Shown here one piece after another: positions 37,234-48,900 of a stretch of DNA of 64,000 bases (within the stretch, counting starts at the first letter, position 1; each line of letters opens with the position of its first letter). The position numbers and the translations under genes are program-made. The stretch covers positions 744,001 through 808,000 of the forward strand of contig JANATG010000012.1 of assembly GCA_029449235.1 (NCBI GenBank). The letters are read 5' to 3'. Below the pieces are notes generated by a model. The model had not been told where the DNA came from and did not search any database. It was given only the letters and a program-made list of their open reading frames with translations. Source of the DNA: Linnemannia schmuckeri (lineage: Eukaryota; Mortierellomycota; Mortierellomycetes; Mortierellales; Mortierellaceae).

Positions 37234-40200
37234 GGCGTGTGTGTATATGCTTGTTATGCTGCTGTAAGGAATGAATGTAGAGAATGAAAAGCAAGAGAAG
37301 AGGAAGAAGCAAAAAAGCTAACAAGAAGAACGTGCAAGGAATAAGAAACTCGTTTTTGTGTTTTTGCTGCTGTTGTTGCGTCGTTGTGTCGTTATGTATT
37401 TTTTAGTCCCGCCTTTGTTGTCCCTCTGCTGTCTGCAGCCCAAAGCAATGCGCTGCAACACACGGACAGGGACAAGGACCACCCCCATCACATATCGCTC
37501 TCAATTGTCCACTCACACATACACCAATGCCGCCCACATAGTATATCAATTGCCGCTAATAGCTTCACAATGATGACATGGGTAAATGTTCGTCCTCTCC
37601 GGACCAGCCATTATTCCCTTCAATTGACTTCTACTTCCGCCCTTGTCGCCTTCACCATTACTTCCACCCCTCCGGAAGTTTTTTTCCCTCCAGTTCCAAG
37701 ACCTTGCTCCACCACTACCACCTCGCGTCTCTCACTCCTTTCGTCAGTGTCCTGTCGAACTCTTTCTATTTTTCCTTATCTCGCGCCCTCTCCTCCTGTC
37801 TTGGCCCCATGTAACAGTGTTGTCAGTGTGGGATTTTAACTCTTGTTGTCAAGAATATCTCGAAGACAGAGAAGTCGCGATTGACTTCAGCCGTCCTCGT
37901 TGAAAACACTAGCGATAGAAATGGTCAGACCCAGAAGCGGTTTATTTTGATGTTTCTTCAAAGTGGCAGAGAATGGAAGGTGGCAGCAAAAAGATCAACA
38001 ACAATAACTAGTGCCTAACCTTCTATCACTGTAGTGCACATGCCCCTCCTTTCCTCCAGCCACTTACCTGCATTTGTTTATTCATGTCAATTGAGGTCTG
38101 GACTATTAATCGCACCCAGGAAACAGCAACCTTCGACTGGAAATGAGACAGCTAAGATCGACAGTCTCAGAAGACAGAAAAAGAACAATGAGAGCTAGAG
38201 TGCAGTCCAAGCTTTCCTTACGATCTATGTATGATACATGTACGTACTGTACTTTGGCGTCCTACAAGTCGCATTTCTAGCTAGGAGCAAAGGACACGAG
38301 AAAAAGTAACTTTCTGGTGGCTTTCATATGAAAAAATGGTCGCATCTTTAGCTCGGTCTAAGGGTGGGTAAGCTGACCCAACATCTCCTAAAACGACATA
38401 CAGTACTCAAGGGTACAGTAAGAACGGCCAAAGAAAAAACAAAACGAGCCCAACCAAACCCAGTACAGTTTTGTTTGTAGTTTTTTGGGCGTACAATTTG
38501 AGCGTTGGGCATCACCACTCGACCGCTCTACCTTCGTTTCGCTTTATCCTCTAGGTCGGACAATGAGAGCGAGAGAGGGAGAGAAATAGAGAGAGCGAGA
38601 GTACAGAAAGGCAGGGTTCCCCGTTCAAGCCGATCTTTTTTTTTTTTTTTTTCAGCCGAACGAGCGAACGAGCGAACGAACGAACGAACGACGAGGACAA
38701 AATGAACGGAACGGAATGTAACTCAGCGACAAAAGTTTTCTTTTTCTAGGCGGATCGGCATCTCGATGCCTTGGCTTACCTCCCCCTCTCTTGCCCCGCC
38801 CTGCAGCCCAAGGATTCTGTGAGGGATAGGAGAAAAGTAACGGACAAAGGAAACGAAGAAACAAAAGACAGACACAGGGAAAGAATGGTAAAGAATAGAA
38901 AGCAAGAGGTCATGCTCCACGCAACCTTAATGGTATCCAATTGGGACCCGCCACCCACTTTCATTTTTTCGTGCCCTCCACCCTCTTGGAACCGACTGTG
39001 CTATCTATCCGCCTATCTCTCTCTATCTATCTTCTGTCTATCAAGCCTTCTGGCGCCAGTATCTATTTTCTTGAAGACGAGGGAGTGGGGTTTAAGAAGA
39101 GAGAGATAAGTTTTTCTACTTGTACGCTTAGATAAACAAACTGAGCGTGCCAAATATCTGATTTGATGGAGGAGAGGATGAAAACACAGCAGCCACAACA
39201 ACAATAACAAAAAAGCAGATGGAGAAAGGCAGGCGAGTCAAAAGCAAGAGCAACAAACAAACAAGCACATGCTGCACATGCAGGACTTAAAAAATGCTCC
39301 GCGCCGCGATAATCTTCCGTTTTTTATTGATTTCTCCACCGAACAAAAACACTAAGCAGAGCATCAACCTGATGCGATAACATCTACAGCAGTAGTGGAG
39401 CTAAGAGAGGAGGAGCAGCAAACGCACATCATTCTAACAACCATGCCAAAACTCGCTCCTCTGCTTTTGAATTGCCTCCTTTATCTTTAACTCGCTGTTG
39501 AGCAAGAAGGACAGAAGAAAAAAAGTCAAGCAAGTGCGAGGCAGGAAGCGTTATAGAAGAAAAGTGGAGATCTTACTCCACTGAGAGTTACAACTCTCCC
39601 GCTTGTCGATTCTGAGTAGCCTTTCCTTCACTCAAAGACAAGTGGAAGAAGGGTACTCTCACAAAGACGGGATTCTGTTTTGAAGCAGCAAGTAAGCCCC
39701 CAAAGCCCTTTTTCCTTTCTTTTACATCTCTTTTGGTACGTTTGTTCTTCTGAATCAAACCCGGCCTTTTCCTATTCTCTCTCTCTCTGTGTCCTTTTTT
39801 CTTTTGCCTCTCTCTGCCCAACCCCTTGAAAGAAAAAGAAAAAGAAGATGTGTGTGTGATGGCGCGATTGAAACGCACCAATTAGAGAGAAGAACACATT
39901 TTGTCTCTCGCTACCTTGTCTCCCGCCTCTCTCTCCCCCCGCCCATCTGCCCCTTCCTCGCTCTCTATCGCCGCCTGCGGCCCATTTTTTTTTTTTTTTT
40001 TATTTGTTGTCAGTGGACCAGTGGAGCACTCTCCCACCTGGAGTATTTAAAGCATCGCTCAGTGCCTCGATTCTTTTCTCTTTTCTCTTTTTCTTTTCTT
40101 CTTCACTTTTCACTCCCCCAACCCACAAAAACGAAAAACCCACAACCAAACCACTTCCACCACCAAGGAACCAACCCACGCTCTTTTCACAAATCAAGCT

Positions 40201-40321
40201 ACTACTCTTGCAAGCCTTTCATTCTTGATCTTTTTTTGATCCTACTTCTTTTTTTTCTTTTTTCTTTTTTTTCTATTTTATTAACCTTTCCCTCATTTCC
40301 ACTTCACCCAACGTCGCCAAG
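37234..40321. other. Long intergenic region with NDE1 and GCN4-like promoters
   Basis: About 3.1 kb with no supported gene. A small (GAAC)n-type microsatellite (gaacgagcgaacgag...) occupies about 38656-38694. A TATA-like element TATTTAAAG lies at 40044-40052, about 280 bp before the first upstream ORF of the bZIP gene, and the stretch after it is strongly C/T-rich. Confidence 0.55.
40044..40052 (+). promoter_or_regulatory. TATA-like element of the GCN4-like gene
   Basis: TATTTAAAG followed by a C/T-rich stretch. Distance to uORF1 is about 270 nt, compatible with a long regulated leader. Assignment is by position only. Confidence 0.4.
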
Positions 40322-40342
40322 ATGTCGTCCATTATCGTTTAA
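40322..40342 (+). promoter_or_regulatory. uORF1 in the GCN4-like leader (6 codons)
   Basis: ATG TCG TCC ATT ATC GTT TAA. Together with the longer uORF at 40514-40618 these are the only ATGs I find between the TATA-like element and the main start. In yeast GCN4 and Neurospora cpc-1 a short first uORF permits reinitiation under eIF2-alpha phosphorylation; the same logic is inferred here. Confidence 0.7.
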
Positions 40343-40373
40343 ACGTTTTACTTCCTCCCCGTCCATCTCAATA

Positions 40374-40500
40374 TCTCATCAGTGAAAATCTATCTTAATA
40401 GTCTCATCAGTGTCAACTTACTATCTCTCATCAGTGTCACTACTCTATCTCTCAGTCTCATCAACTACAACCGTTTCTCATCAGTCAAATATCTCTCATC
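40374..40500 (+). repeat. Repeated TCTCATCAGTG element between the two uORFs
   Basis: Full copies at 40374-40384, 40402-40412 and 40426-40436; shortened copies begin at 40456 (TCTCATCA), 40476 (TCTCATCAGT) and 40494 (TCTCATC). Spacing is irregular, 18-30 nt. The copies sit in the spacer between uORF1 and uORF2. Confidence 0.85.
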
Positions 40501-40513
40501 TCAAATTATCAAA

Positions 40514-40618
40514 ATGGCTCCCTCTTGCCCCCCCTCTCCCAGTGCTACAAACAACAACAGATTCTCAGAACCCAAATCATCCTTTGATAGACATAGACCT
40601 TTCCCACAACCATCTTAA
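40514..40618 (+). promoter_or_regulatory. uORF2 in the GCN4-like leader (34 codons)
   Basis: Begins ATGGCTCCC and ends TAA at 40616-40618; the peptide is Ser/Pro-rich (MAPSCPPSPSATNNN...). It lies 128 nt upstream of the main ATG and in another frame, so ribosomes that translate it cannot read into the bZIP protein. Its length is similar in style to the longer second uORF of Neurospora cpc-1. Confidence 0.7.
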
Positions 40619-40746
40619 ACCAGCCCCCTTCCAAGTAACCTTTTTTGAACTTGCCCTTTTTTGAAACAAAAAAAAAGAGAACCTCCATATTCCACACACA
40701 TACACATCCCACAAAACCCTTCACAAAAAAAGATCATCCCAAAAAA

Positions 40747-42186
40747 ATGACCACAAACAATATCTTCACCGCCTTCAACGCCGGCACTGCCGAGCGCTTG
40801 ATGATGTCCGCCGACTCGCTTGACTTTGCCCTCCAAGGTATGTATTTTGCTCTTGTTTGCCTGCGCATCGATTCAATTGAATAAAGTTTTTCATTTGATT
40901 CGGGATGGATGTGACTGTAATGACAGATATGAGTAATCGGACTGTCTTTTCGTCAGCCTTCTTCCGTAATGCCATCGTCCTCCCCCGGCGGAGTTCTACA
41001 ATCACCACGTGATCTCTAACCCAAAAATATCTTTTCTACATTGCAACCCATCGAATACATAGGCAACAACAAGAAGGCCACCACAGCCCGCCAGGACTTG
41101 ATCGACTACAGTAGCCTTGATAGCATCTTCAGCACTTCAAACGATCTCTCGGCCTCGCTCTTTGACGACTGGCTCGCCAACGACCTCCAGCAGGTTGGAT
41201 ACTTGGGCAACGAGGATCCCGCGCTCTCCTCATCCGACTCGGACTCCAACAACAGCCCCCTCCTCTCCAACGAGAGCGACTCGCCTGTCGTCGGCTTCGA
41301 CTCGATTGCCTCGGATGCCGAGTTCATTCAGTCGTCTGGTTTGGATGCTTCAATGGCTCTCTTCCCCGATGTTCAGTCTGCCCCTACTGCTGCCTCACCC
41401 AGCCCTCTCTTTGGCCTCGCTGCTGCCGCGCCAGCCGCCCCTGCGACGCCCATGATGCCTTTGACTCCCGAAGCTGTTCAGCAAGCCGCCGCTGCCTTGA
41501 ACATCCCTTGGAGCAAGTCCTTGGAGACTGCTGTCTTGGCCCAGTCGTTGCTGGCCTCGATCCCCATGGCTCTTCAGATACCCACCGCTGCTGCTGCTGC
41601 TGTCATCAAGCCATCCGCTGCGCCTTTGAGCCCCGCTCCCCAGTCGCCTCCCGTCTTGTTGCCCAAGCAGACCGAGCGCGCCATCTCACCCGCCGCACCC
41701 TTGTCACCTGCTCCCATTGCTGAGCAGCGCGCCGCCCCTGCGTTGGCCCCCGCGGCCCCCAGACCTTCTCTCTCGATCTTGAGCAGCACCCAGACCCCCG
41801 TTCCCGGCAAGTCTGTCACTGCCACGACCTACAAGAGCGCCTACCGGTCAGCCTCGCTCACCCGCAGCAGCTTGAAGCGCGAGCGCGAGTGTTCCGAGCC
41901 GCCATCGGTCTTGGATGGCAAGGATATCTCTGAGATGGACGAGACTGCCTTGAAGCGCGCCAAGAACACCGATGCCGCCCGCCGTTCGCGCCACAAGAAG
42001 TTGGTCAAGATGGAAGGGTTGGAGCAGCGTGTTGCCGAGTTGGAGGTTGAGAACTCGATGTTTGAGACCAAGTTGAACGAGGTCGAGTTGGAACGTTCCT
42101 TGTTGGCGGACAAGGATCAGATGCAACAGGCTCGCATTCAAGAATTGGAGCGCATGCTCGCTGCCGTTCGCGAGAAGATGTACTAG
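40747..42186 (+). CDS. GCN4/cpc-1-type bZIP transcription factor
   Basis: Exons 40747-40837 and 41063-42186; 404 aa. The C-terminal bZIP begins ALKRAKNTDAARRSRHKK (about residues 327-344), with the N-x-x-A-A-R-x-S-R core shared with Gcn4, and continues into a leucine zipper (LEQRVAELEVEN ... LERMLAAVREKMY). The N-terminal half has acidic/aromatic patches suited to activation (SLFDDWLAND, IDYSSLDSIF), then a long Ala/Pro-rich middle. Gcn4-type factors switch on amino-acid biosynthesis during starvation. The exon 2 acceptor at 41062 restores frame and removes the preceding non-coding stretch. The leader with two uORFs supports a Gcn4 rather than a general AP-1 assignment. A serine-rich segment (SSSDSDSNNSPLLSNESDSP) could be a phosphodegron. 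Confidence 0.88.
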
Positions 42187-42674
42187 ATATCTTCTCTTTG
42201 TTTTATATATATCTATTCTTTCAGTGCCATATCAATTCATTAATCATTCAATCAGTATCAAATAAAAAATTTTTCAAATGAAAACACTTTCTATACCTGT
42301 TGGATGAGTTCTTCGTCATGGACGTTGCTGTGTTTTATGGTTTAAATCAAGGGATGCTGATTGCGGCGTGTAGTGTGTGTGTCCAGAATGAGCTATGAGA
42401 GTGTCTGGACCCGCAAAGTAAAAAGACAACCCCTCTGCGAAATGCAAAGAAAAATGTGCATGAGGTGCAGACTTTTGCTGTTGTTTAGGAGATGTAAAAA
42501 TGACAATTGCATGTATTAAGAGGAACGAAAAGTAATAATGCTACAATAAGAACAAAAAAAGGGTTGGAAAAGAAGGAAATGGGTACTTTGCATTGACAAT
42601 TGAGAAAAGAGAAAGGGGAGGGGGATATGTGAAAGCGTACACGTTCAGCTCTAAACAAAACGAAGCAAGAGCTC
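42187..42674. other. Convergent intergenic region between bZIP gene and RIB3
   Basis: 488 bp. AATAAA at about 42260-42265 (caAATAAAaaat) can serve the bZIP transcript. No gene seen. Confidence 0.5.
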
Positions 42675-43784
42675 TTAAAAGTTCTCGACAAGACCATGGT
42701 CCTGACGGTACTTGATGATATCAGCGATAGTAACCAACCGAATACCATGCTTCTTGGCAAAAGCATAGCAATCATCCCTACGAGCCATCGACCCATCTCT
42801 ATCATTGACTAGCTCACAGATCACAGCCACAGGCTGGAGCTTGGCCAGCTTGCAGAGATCGACTGAGGCTTCGGTATGACCAAAGCGACGGATCGAGCCT
42901 CCATCGGCATAGCGGAGGGGGAGGATGTGGCCGGGGCGGTTGAAGTCCTTGGCGGTCTTTGTGGGGTCGGCCAGGGACCGGGCGGTGAGGGCGCGGTCGT
43001 GGGCCGAGATGCCGGTGGTGGTGCCGTGGGCGTAGTCGACCGAGATGGTGTAGGCCGTCTTCCAGACATCCTCGTTGTTGGGCACCATAAGGGGCAGCTC
43101 GAGTTCCTTTAACCTCGCGGGAGCGGTTGGTACACAGACATATCCACTATCATGGAGGGCGCAAGAAAGAAGAAGAGGAGGGAGGAAGGGGTAGGAAATG
43201 GTTAGTTAAGAAATTAATTGGTCGCTTTGCATTGGGTGATCGGTCGGCAATTATTTATGCGCTTCAATCAGGGGGGAAGAGCGATTCAGCGATCTTCAGA
43301 GTTCACACACTCATATGAACCTTTCTTTGTTCTTCCCATGTGCTCCACCTTCCGTCTGTTTTTTTTTTGTTTGCCCACGGGCACACTACGAGCACCTGCT
43401 CCGAGACTAGCGCAACATATACAAACCCTACTCCAGTCCTGTCCTTTCCTTTGCACTCCACACAAACCCCCCCACACTGCAAACAAAACAAAAACGCAAA
43501 CGTAACAGCGACATTCTCAGAGTTGATCTGTCCATTCCATTTGAATACAAAATGTCGTCCAACTGTCCAGACTCTTCACTGTTCCATTGTCGAGTAAGCG
43601 TTACTCCCTTGTGTCCATGATAATATCCTTTGTCCATGCTGCTTCTGTACTTCCTAGTTTTCAATTGATAATTCCTGTGTCTTTCATGTGTTCGCTGTAG
43701 TGTCCTGCAAGTTCAAAAAGCGGATGAAAAAGAGGAAAAGAGAAACCAAAAAACATAAACCTTATTTCGACCCACTTACCAAAC

Positions 43785-43821
<37 letters not shown>

Positions 43822-44843
43822 CGGGTGGGTGGGTGGAGTAATTTGTATTTTTGTGCGAATATAAAAAAGAAAGCGAAGGAAAGGCGTTGTCCTCTTGTGC
43901 TGTTGCCCAGTGTTACTCCTGTATGCCACTGTGCAAATGTTGTTCGCTTTGTCCCGATTCGGAAAAAGAAGTGTGTCTTTGAAGGTTGTTTCCGAAAAGT
44001 TAATTGTTGCTTTGCTCTTTGGGCTCGGTCGGTCGGTCGATCGGTTGGTTCGGGTTGTGTGTGTATTGAGTGGGTGTACAAGTGAAAAAAAAAAAAAAAA
44101 AAAAAAAAAAAGATCCATGATTCCCAGGGAGTCGACCCACTCCTTCACAAATTGAACAGGTGAACTTCCCTTCCTCTGTCTCTCCGATTCGTCCCACTAT
44201 GTCACTTTCGCTGACTCAAGAAAGACCCCTTTGCCTTATTTTTCTCCCCCCCCCCTTTCGTCTTTCCTTCGATCTCGCACTTTTTCCTTGTCCCTGTCTC
44301 TCCCACTCTTTTCGATCGACTGGAATCGGATCCTCTTCCTCTTCATCAACTCCTCTTAGCACATGAAAGCCAGTGGTTGGTGAGTGTTAATTACCTGGAA
44401 TGACGGATCAAGAAAGCCATCTGCTCGGTCGTCACCTTCTCGGCGGCAATAATCAAATCTCCCTCGTTCTCTCGATCTTCATTGTCGACCGCAATAATGA
44501 ACTTGCCGTCAGCTATTTTCGAAAAAATAAGGGTGAAGGGAATCAAAAAAAACAGAAAAGTGAAGTAAAAAACTCGTATTAGTCATTAAATCCGGACCGG
44601 TCCGGTGGACCATACAAACGAGGAAGAGAAGTAAAGTTCTTGTATTGTTCAGCCTCTTCTCTGCGGGGATCCTTGAACCGGTTAGAGATACAAAGAGGGG
44701 GCGAGGACATGAGGACAAACAAAGAGAGACCGAGGCGAACAGATCAAGAAAGAAAGGAGGAAGAGGAGGGTAGAAGGCATACCGATATCTTGAATGGCAT
44801 CCTCGACTCTGTCGAATCTAGCGTGGGACATTTCCTGGACCAT
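42675..44843 (-). CDS. RIB3: 3,4-dihydroxy-2-butanone-4-phosphate synthase (riboflavin pathway)
   Basis: Exons on the minus strand: 44843-44783, 44512-44395 and 43146-42675; 216 aa, the usual length of the monofunctional fungal enzyme. The acidic active-site loop is DNEDRENEGDL, followed by FLIRHSSGYVCV, the YTISVDYAHGTTTGISAHDRA block, RPGHILPLRYADGG and the catalytic HTEASVDLCKLA. It converts ribulose 5-phosphate to the four-carbon precursor of the riboflavin xylene ring and formate. Two start codons are close together (44843 and 44831); the first is used. Intron 2 is 1,248 nt, about ten times the usual size here, and contains two homopolymers (43786-43817 and 44085-44111). Confidence 0.95.
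43786..43817. repeat. A32 homopolymer in RIB3 intron 2
   Basis: 32 consecutive A on the + strand, T32 in the transcript. Confidence 0.93.
44085..44111. repeat. A27 homopolymer in RIB3 intron 2
   Basis: 27 consecutive A on the + strand, T27 in the transcript, about 270 nt downstream of the A32 run. Confidence 0.93.
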
Positions 44844-45519
44844 GGTTGATAATGCTTGTGTGTAGTTGTTGGGTGGTTGATTAGATGGTTGTTGTTGCGG
44901 TTGTTGGACAGAAGGTCTAGCTCGGCGGAAAGATCGACTTGGTTGCTTGCGGCTTTATGGGTTGTTGGTTGTTAGTTGGTGGCAGATGGTTGGTTGGTGG
45001 TTGGTGGTTGGTTGGTTGGTGGGTTGTGGTTGTTAAAAAAAAGATGAAAAGAAGAAGTAAAAAAGTGGGCTGGCACTCGCTTTTTTATAAATTGAGTTCC
45101 GTTGTGCCTGACCTGACACTGACGGTTGCTGTTGAAGCAAAGCCATAGGTGGGCAGATCGAAAATCTTTCGTTTTTTTTAGGTGGCTTGTTTCCAGTTTC
45201 TTTCTTTCTTCGTCGCTCTTTACTCGAGTGGCGATTTTGTGTCTTGAAATGACAAATCGCTCCGTCGCAACTGACAAATGGAGCGTAAACGCGCATTTGG
45301 TATTCTTTTCTTCCAACCTTTTTTTTCCCTTCTGCTTCTTCGCTTCTTCTCAATAATAACCTATCCTCTGTGTCCTTTGCTTTTTTTTTATTATTTTCGC
45401 TACTCGTGGTAACTTGTCGCAACTCACTCCTCCTTCTCTCTTCATTTTCTAAAGAACATGGTAGCAAGTATATATTACACCCCCTATTTTCTCTCTCTAC
45501 TAAGAAAAAAAAGTTGCGC
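44844..45519. other. Intergenic with TTGG-rich repeat (RIB3 promoter, KAT14 3' flank)
   Basis: 676 bp without a gene. From about 44940 to 45032 the + strand is an imperfect (GGTTGGTT/GGTTGTT) repeat, i.e. CCAACC-rich in the sense of RIB3. G-pairs spaced by TT could form two-layer quadruplexes on the + strand; that is speculative. Confidence 0.55.
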
Positions 45520-45931
45520 TCAACGTCGCAACCGCACAAAGAACGCGTTGTGGCACATCGTGCTGTCCTGCGGCAGGTATTCTTTGTAAAAGTTGATCAA
45601 AAATTGTTCTGGCTTGAAGCCAAACTTTTGATACATAATCTATATCCACATAGAAACAACGCAACAAATTTGTTAGTACGTTTTACTCTGCTCTTTCATG
45701 CAATTGAACATAAAAGGTTTACAAATGATAAACAAGTCTAGTGGGAGAAAGATAGAAACGCAAAATAACAACTAACAAGTTCGGCGCAGCACGCAACACA
45801 AACTGGATACATAAAACAAAATAAACACACAACGTACCATCGCAGGGTTGTTCGCGCTCACATGAAGAGTAATATCCTTGCCGTTTGACGCCTGCATCAA
45901 ATGGTACAACATGAACCTATATGACGACAGA

Positions 45932-45971
<40 letters not shown>

Positions 45972-48900
45972 ATGAGTATTCGAACAAAAAAAAACTTCCT
46001 AGCGATTGATACTGGACTTGACTCTTCAGATATATAAATGACTTACTGTCCAATACCGGCTTTCTCCCACCCGGCCGAGACTGCGACATAGGTGATGTAG
46101 CCTTCAGGAGTCATAAATGCACATCCAACCACCAATCGCTTGTAGAGGACAACGACTGAATACTCGGGATACTGCAATGCTTCCGTCACTAAAAGAAGAT
46201 AGCAAAACAGGCTGTTAGCTAATGCTCGCGCAAATAATAAACACAAACATAGCAAAAAGTCGAACTTACTGTCGATACCGGGCCAGAAACGACGACAGAG
46301 AGTCTCGTTGACTTGAGCAAGATGCTCTCTCCGGAAGTAGCAATAGTCAATCGGGAACCGGGTTTGACCTTCAAAGGTCCTGTTGTTACCCTGGTCCAAC
46401 TGCTCTTGATCTTCATCCAGATCTTCAACAGAATCAAAACCAACAGATGCTTCTCGTTTCCGCTTCTTGCCCGCCTTGCCATAGAGACTCTCCAATCCGA
46501 GATTTGACCAGGGTAGCTTGGCTGGGCGTCCTTGACGAGTCCGGATCTCGTCCAAGACATCCATCATCACCGACCTCGACTCATAGTCTCGCCAGATATA
46601 GTCCTTCAACTCCTTGCCAGAGAACGGACTCTTCCACAGCTGCTCCCATGGTTTCCGAGTAATACATTCCACAGGCTGGCCCAATAGACGCGAGGCGAAC
46701 GATTGTCCGTAGGGGGTGTGGTGGATCTTTTGGATCTTGGCCTGGAACTCTTCCTCGCGAAGCCGCCGGAGCTCATATGGGTCAGGAGGAATATGTTTCG
46801 AGAGTGGCGCCAAGTCCGAGGAAGAGGCCAGGTGTTGCCGCATATAGTTCTCCAGATCAAAAAGAGGGAGCTGCAAAAACGCCTTTAGCCTCTTGAGATG
46901 GAGTTTCCGCTTGAAGCGAGCCGCGACCGTTGGTAGAGCCTTAGTCTTTGAGGCGTCCTCCAAAATCTGCAAGATGTGCCACTCCTGTTGCCGCTGAATT
47001 TGTTGGTGAGTCAAAACTGGTGGTGATGCAGGGACGATATTGTCAGTTAACGAAAGACTGCTCAAAGACGGCTCCGATCCGAGATGTGCCTCCGAGTTGG
47101 ATCCTGTGTGGGCATATGTGTAGTTCTGGGAATGGGCCTTTGACTTGGGCTTCGACTTGGCTCTGAGCTTGGGTGCTGGCTTGGCAGAGTCCGCCCGGGC
47201 CTTCATGGCGTTGATGTGTGCCTGTGAGAACTTCTTGCCACCACCAATGCGTTCCGTCATCACCGGGAAGGAGGACGAAGAATGTGACACATCAACATCG
47301 TCGGCCATGGAGACGTTCTTTTTGGATTTCTGAGAGCTCTCGTACACCGACATGGGATCCTTGAGAGAGCTCTTCCTGCGACCGTACTTTCCTCCGTGTG
47401 TCGGTGGGACCAAAGAAACTCTGGAAGCAGATGAAGTACCCTTACGAGAAGATCCTGACTGTTGGTCGAATCGCTTCCCGGAAGTTTTCTTTGCCGCCAT
47501 TGCTCGGCTGTGAGCATCCCGTATACTATCGACCTCCAGCTCACCGTCAGAGTCCTCAGAGCCTTGCTCAGAATCCATGTCGCTTGCATCCGTGGAACCA
47601 TCAACATCCTCGTCTTGGTCGTTGTCAGACATATCGGACATGTCTTGAGAGTAATGGTGTTCGTTCATGACGTGATGTATCACTTCGTGCTTGATCTCTG
47701 CCGCCGAGGACTGTAGAAGAGAAGTGTACAAAAGGGTTCCAATGGAATGGTAAAGTATTAGTCTTTTAAGTTTCTTGGAAGACTGAAATGCGACTGATAC
47801 CTCTAGATGCAATCAAAATTTACCTTTCTCCGCTTCTTTTTGCCACCAATGGACATGGCCAAACTATTAATCCTGTGAACAAGTCTTGCAGGGGAATTCT
47901 CGTCGATCAAGTCGGTCAGTCGGAAAACCTCTTCCAGGTGAATCGGTCCTGCTGAGAAATCCAGTCCTGAGGGGCTGAAATGATGTTGAATGCAGGCTGG
48001 GATACCGTGCAAGTACACCACCGGTCGAATCTCCCTCTCCTCGTCTGACTTCCAGAATGACTCATCATCGTCCAAGGAGTCGTCAGAGTCGCCTGCAGAT
48101 GACAGAGATGATCCTGATGATAAAGAAAACTGGCGACTCTACAAGTGTGAACATTTTGTATCAAAAAGTTAGTATCAAGCTTTTGGCTCTATTTGTTGTT
48201 TCATGCCGATAGTGCCCAGAGAATAAAATCGCATGTACCTTGATTCTGGTGGTGGGCGCACTGGCAGTGTTCCTGACTTTGGCGAATGACCGGAACTCCT
48301 CATCGGACGAAGTCTCGTCAAATCGCGTCTTCTTCTTTGATGGAGATCCCTTTGCTCTCGCCCGCTTATCCTTTGCTTTTGCTGCCGGGTGGCGAGCAAC
48401 TCCAGATTTTTGAGCGACCTTGTTCTTTGGCTTAAGTTCTATCCAAAGTGATTAGTTCAGAAGGAAGTTGTCAGAGACTTGTGTCTTTGCAAAGACAATC
48501 CTATCAGTGTCTTATTTTCCTGTGTGAACATGGTTCCATGCTTACTTCGATTCCTGTCTGGCGGCGCCTTCTCGAGCAATGTCCACCATCCTATAAAAGC
48601 AAGTAAAAAACAGTTCGTTAGCAAAGACACACTTTGAATCAACCATGACAAAAAAATATCCAATTCTTTCCAATGGGTACCTGATGCTCCTTTCGTCTCC
48701 ACTCCTGACAAGAAAATATGGTTTTGGACAGACAGTACACTGGCCACGGTATTATTCCATGTTGGAGATTCTACAACAGAGAGAAAAAGACAAACGATAC
48801 CGTCAGCGAAGATTGGCTCAGTCTCACGGTTGTTTGTCCGATGTCCAGTATCACAATTTCCAGTATTGCCGATCCTCCTTACGTTCTTTGTCGGGGAGTA

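Noticed and set aside
40374..40500. Hammerhead ribozyme or C/D-box similarity (CTGATGAG) in the GCN4-like leader
   Set aside because: The match exists only in the reverse complement of the TCTCATCAG repeat and lacks the other conserved core segments and flanking stems.
44212..44218. Perfect Gcn4 site TGACTCA inside RIB3 intron 2
   Set aside because: A 7-mer of this kind is expected several times by chance in 64 kb (others fall inside the ABC and KAT14 coding regions), and it is not in a promoter.
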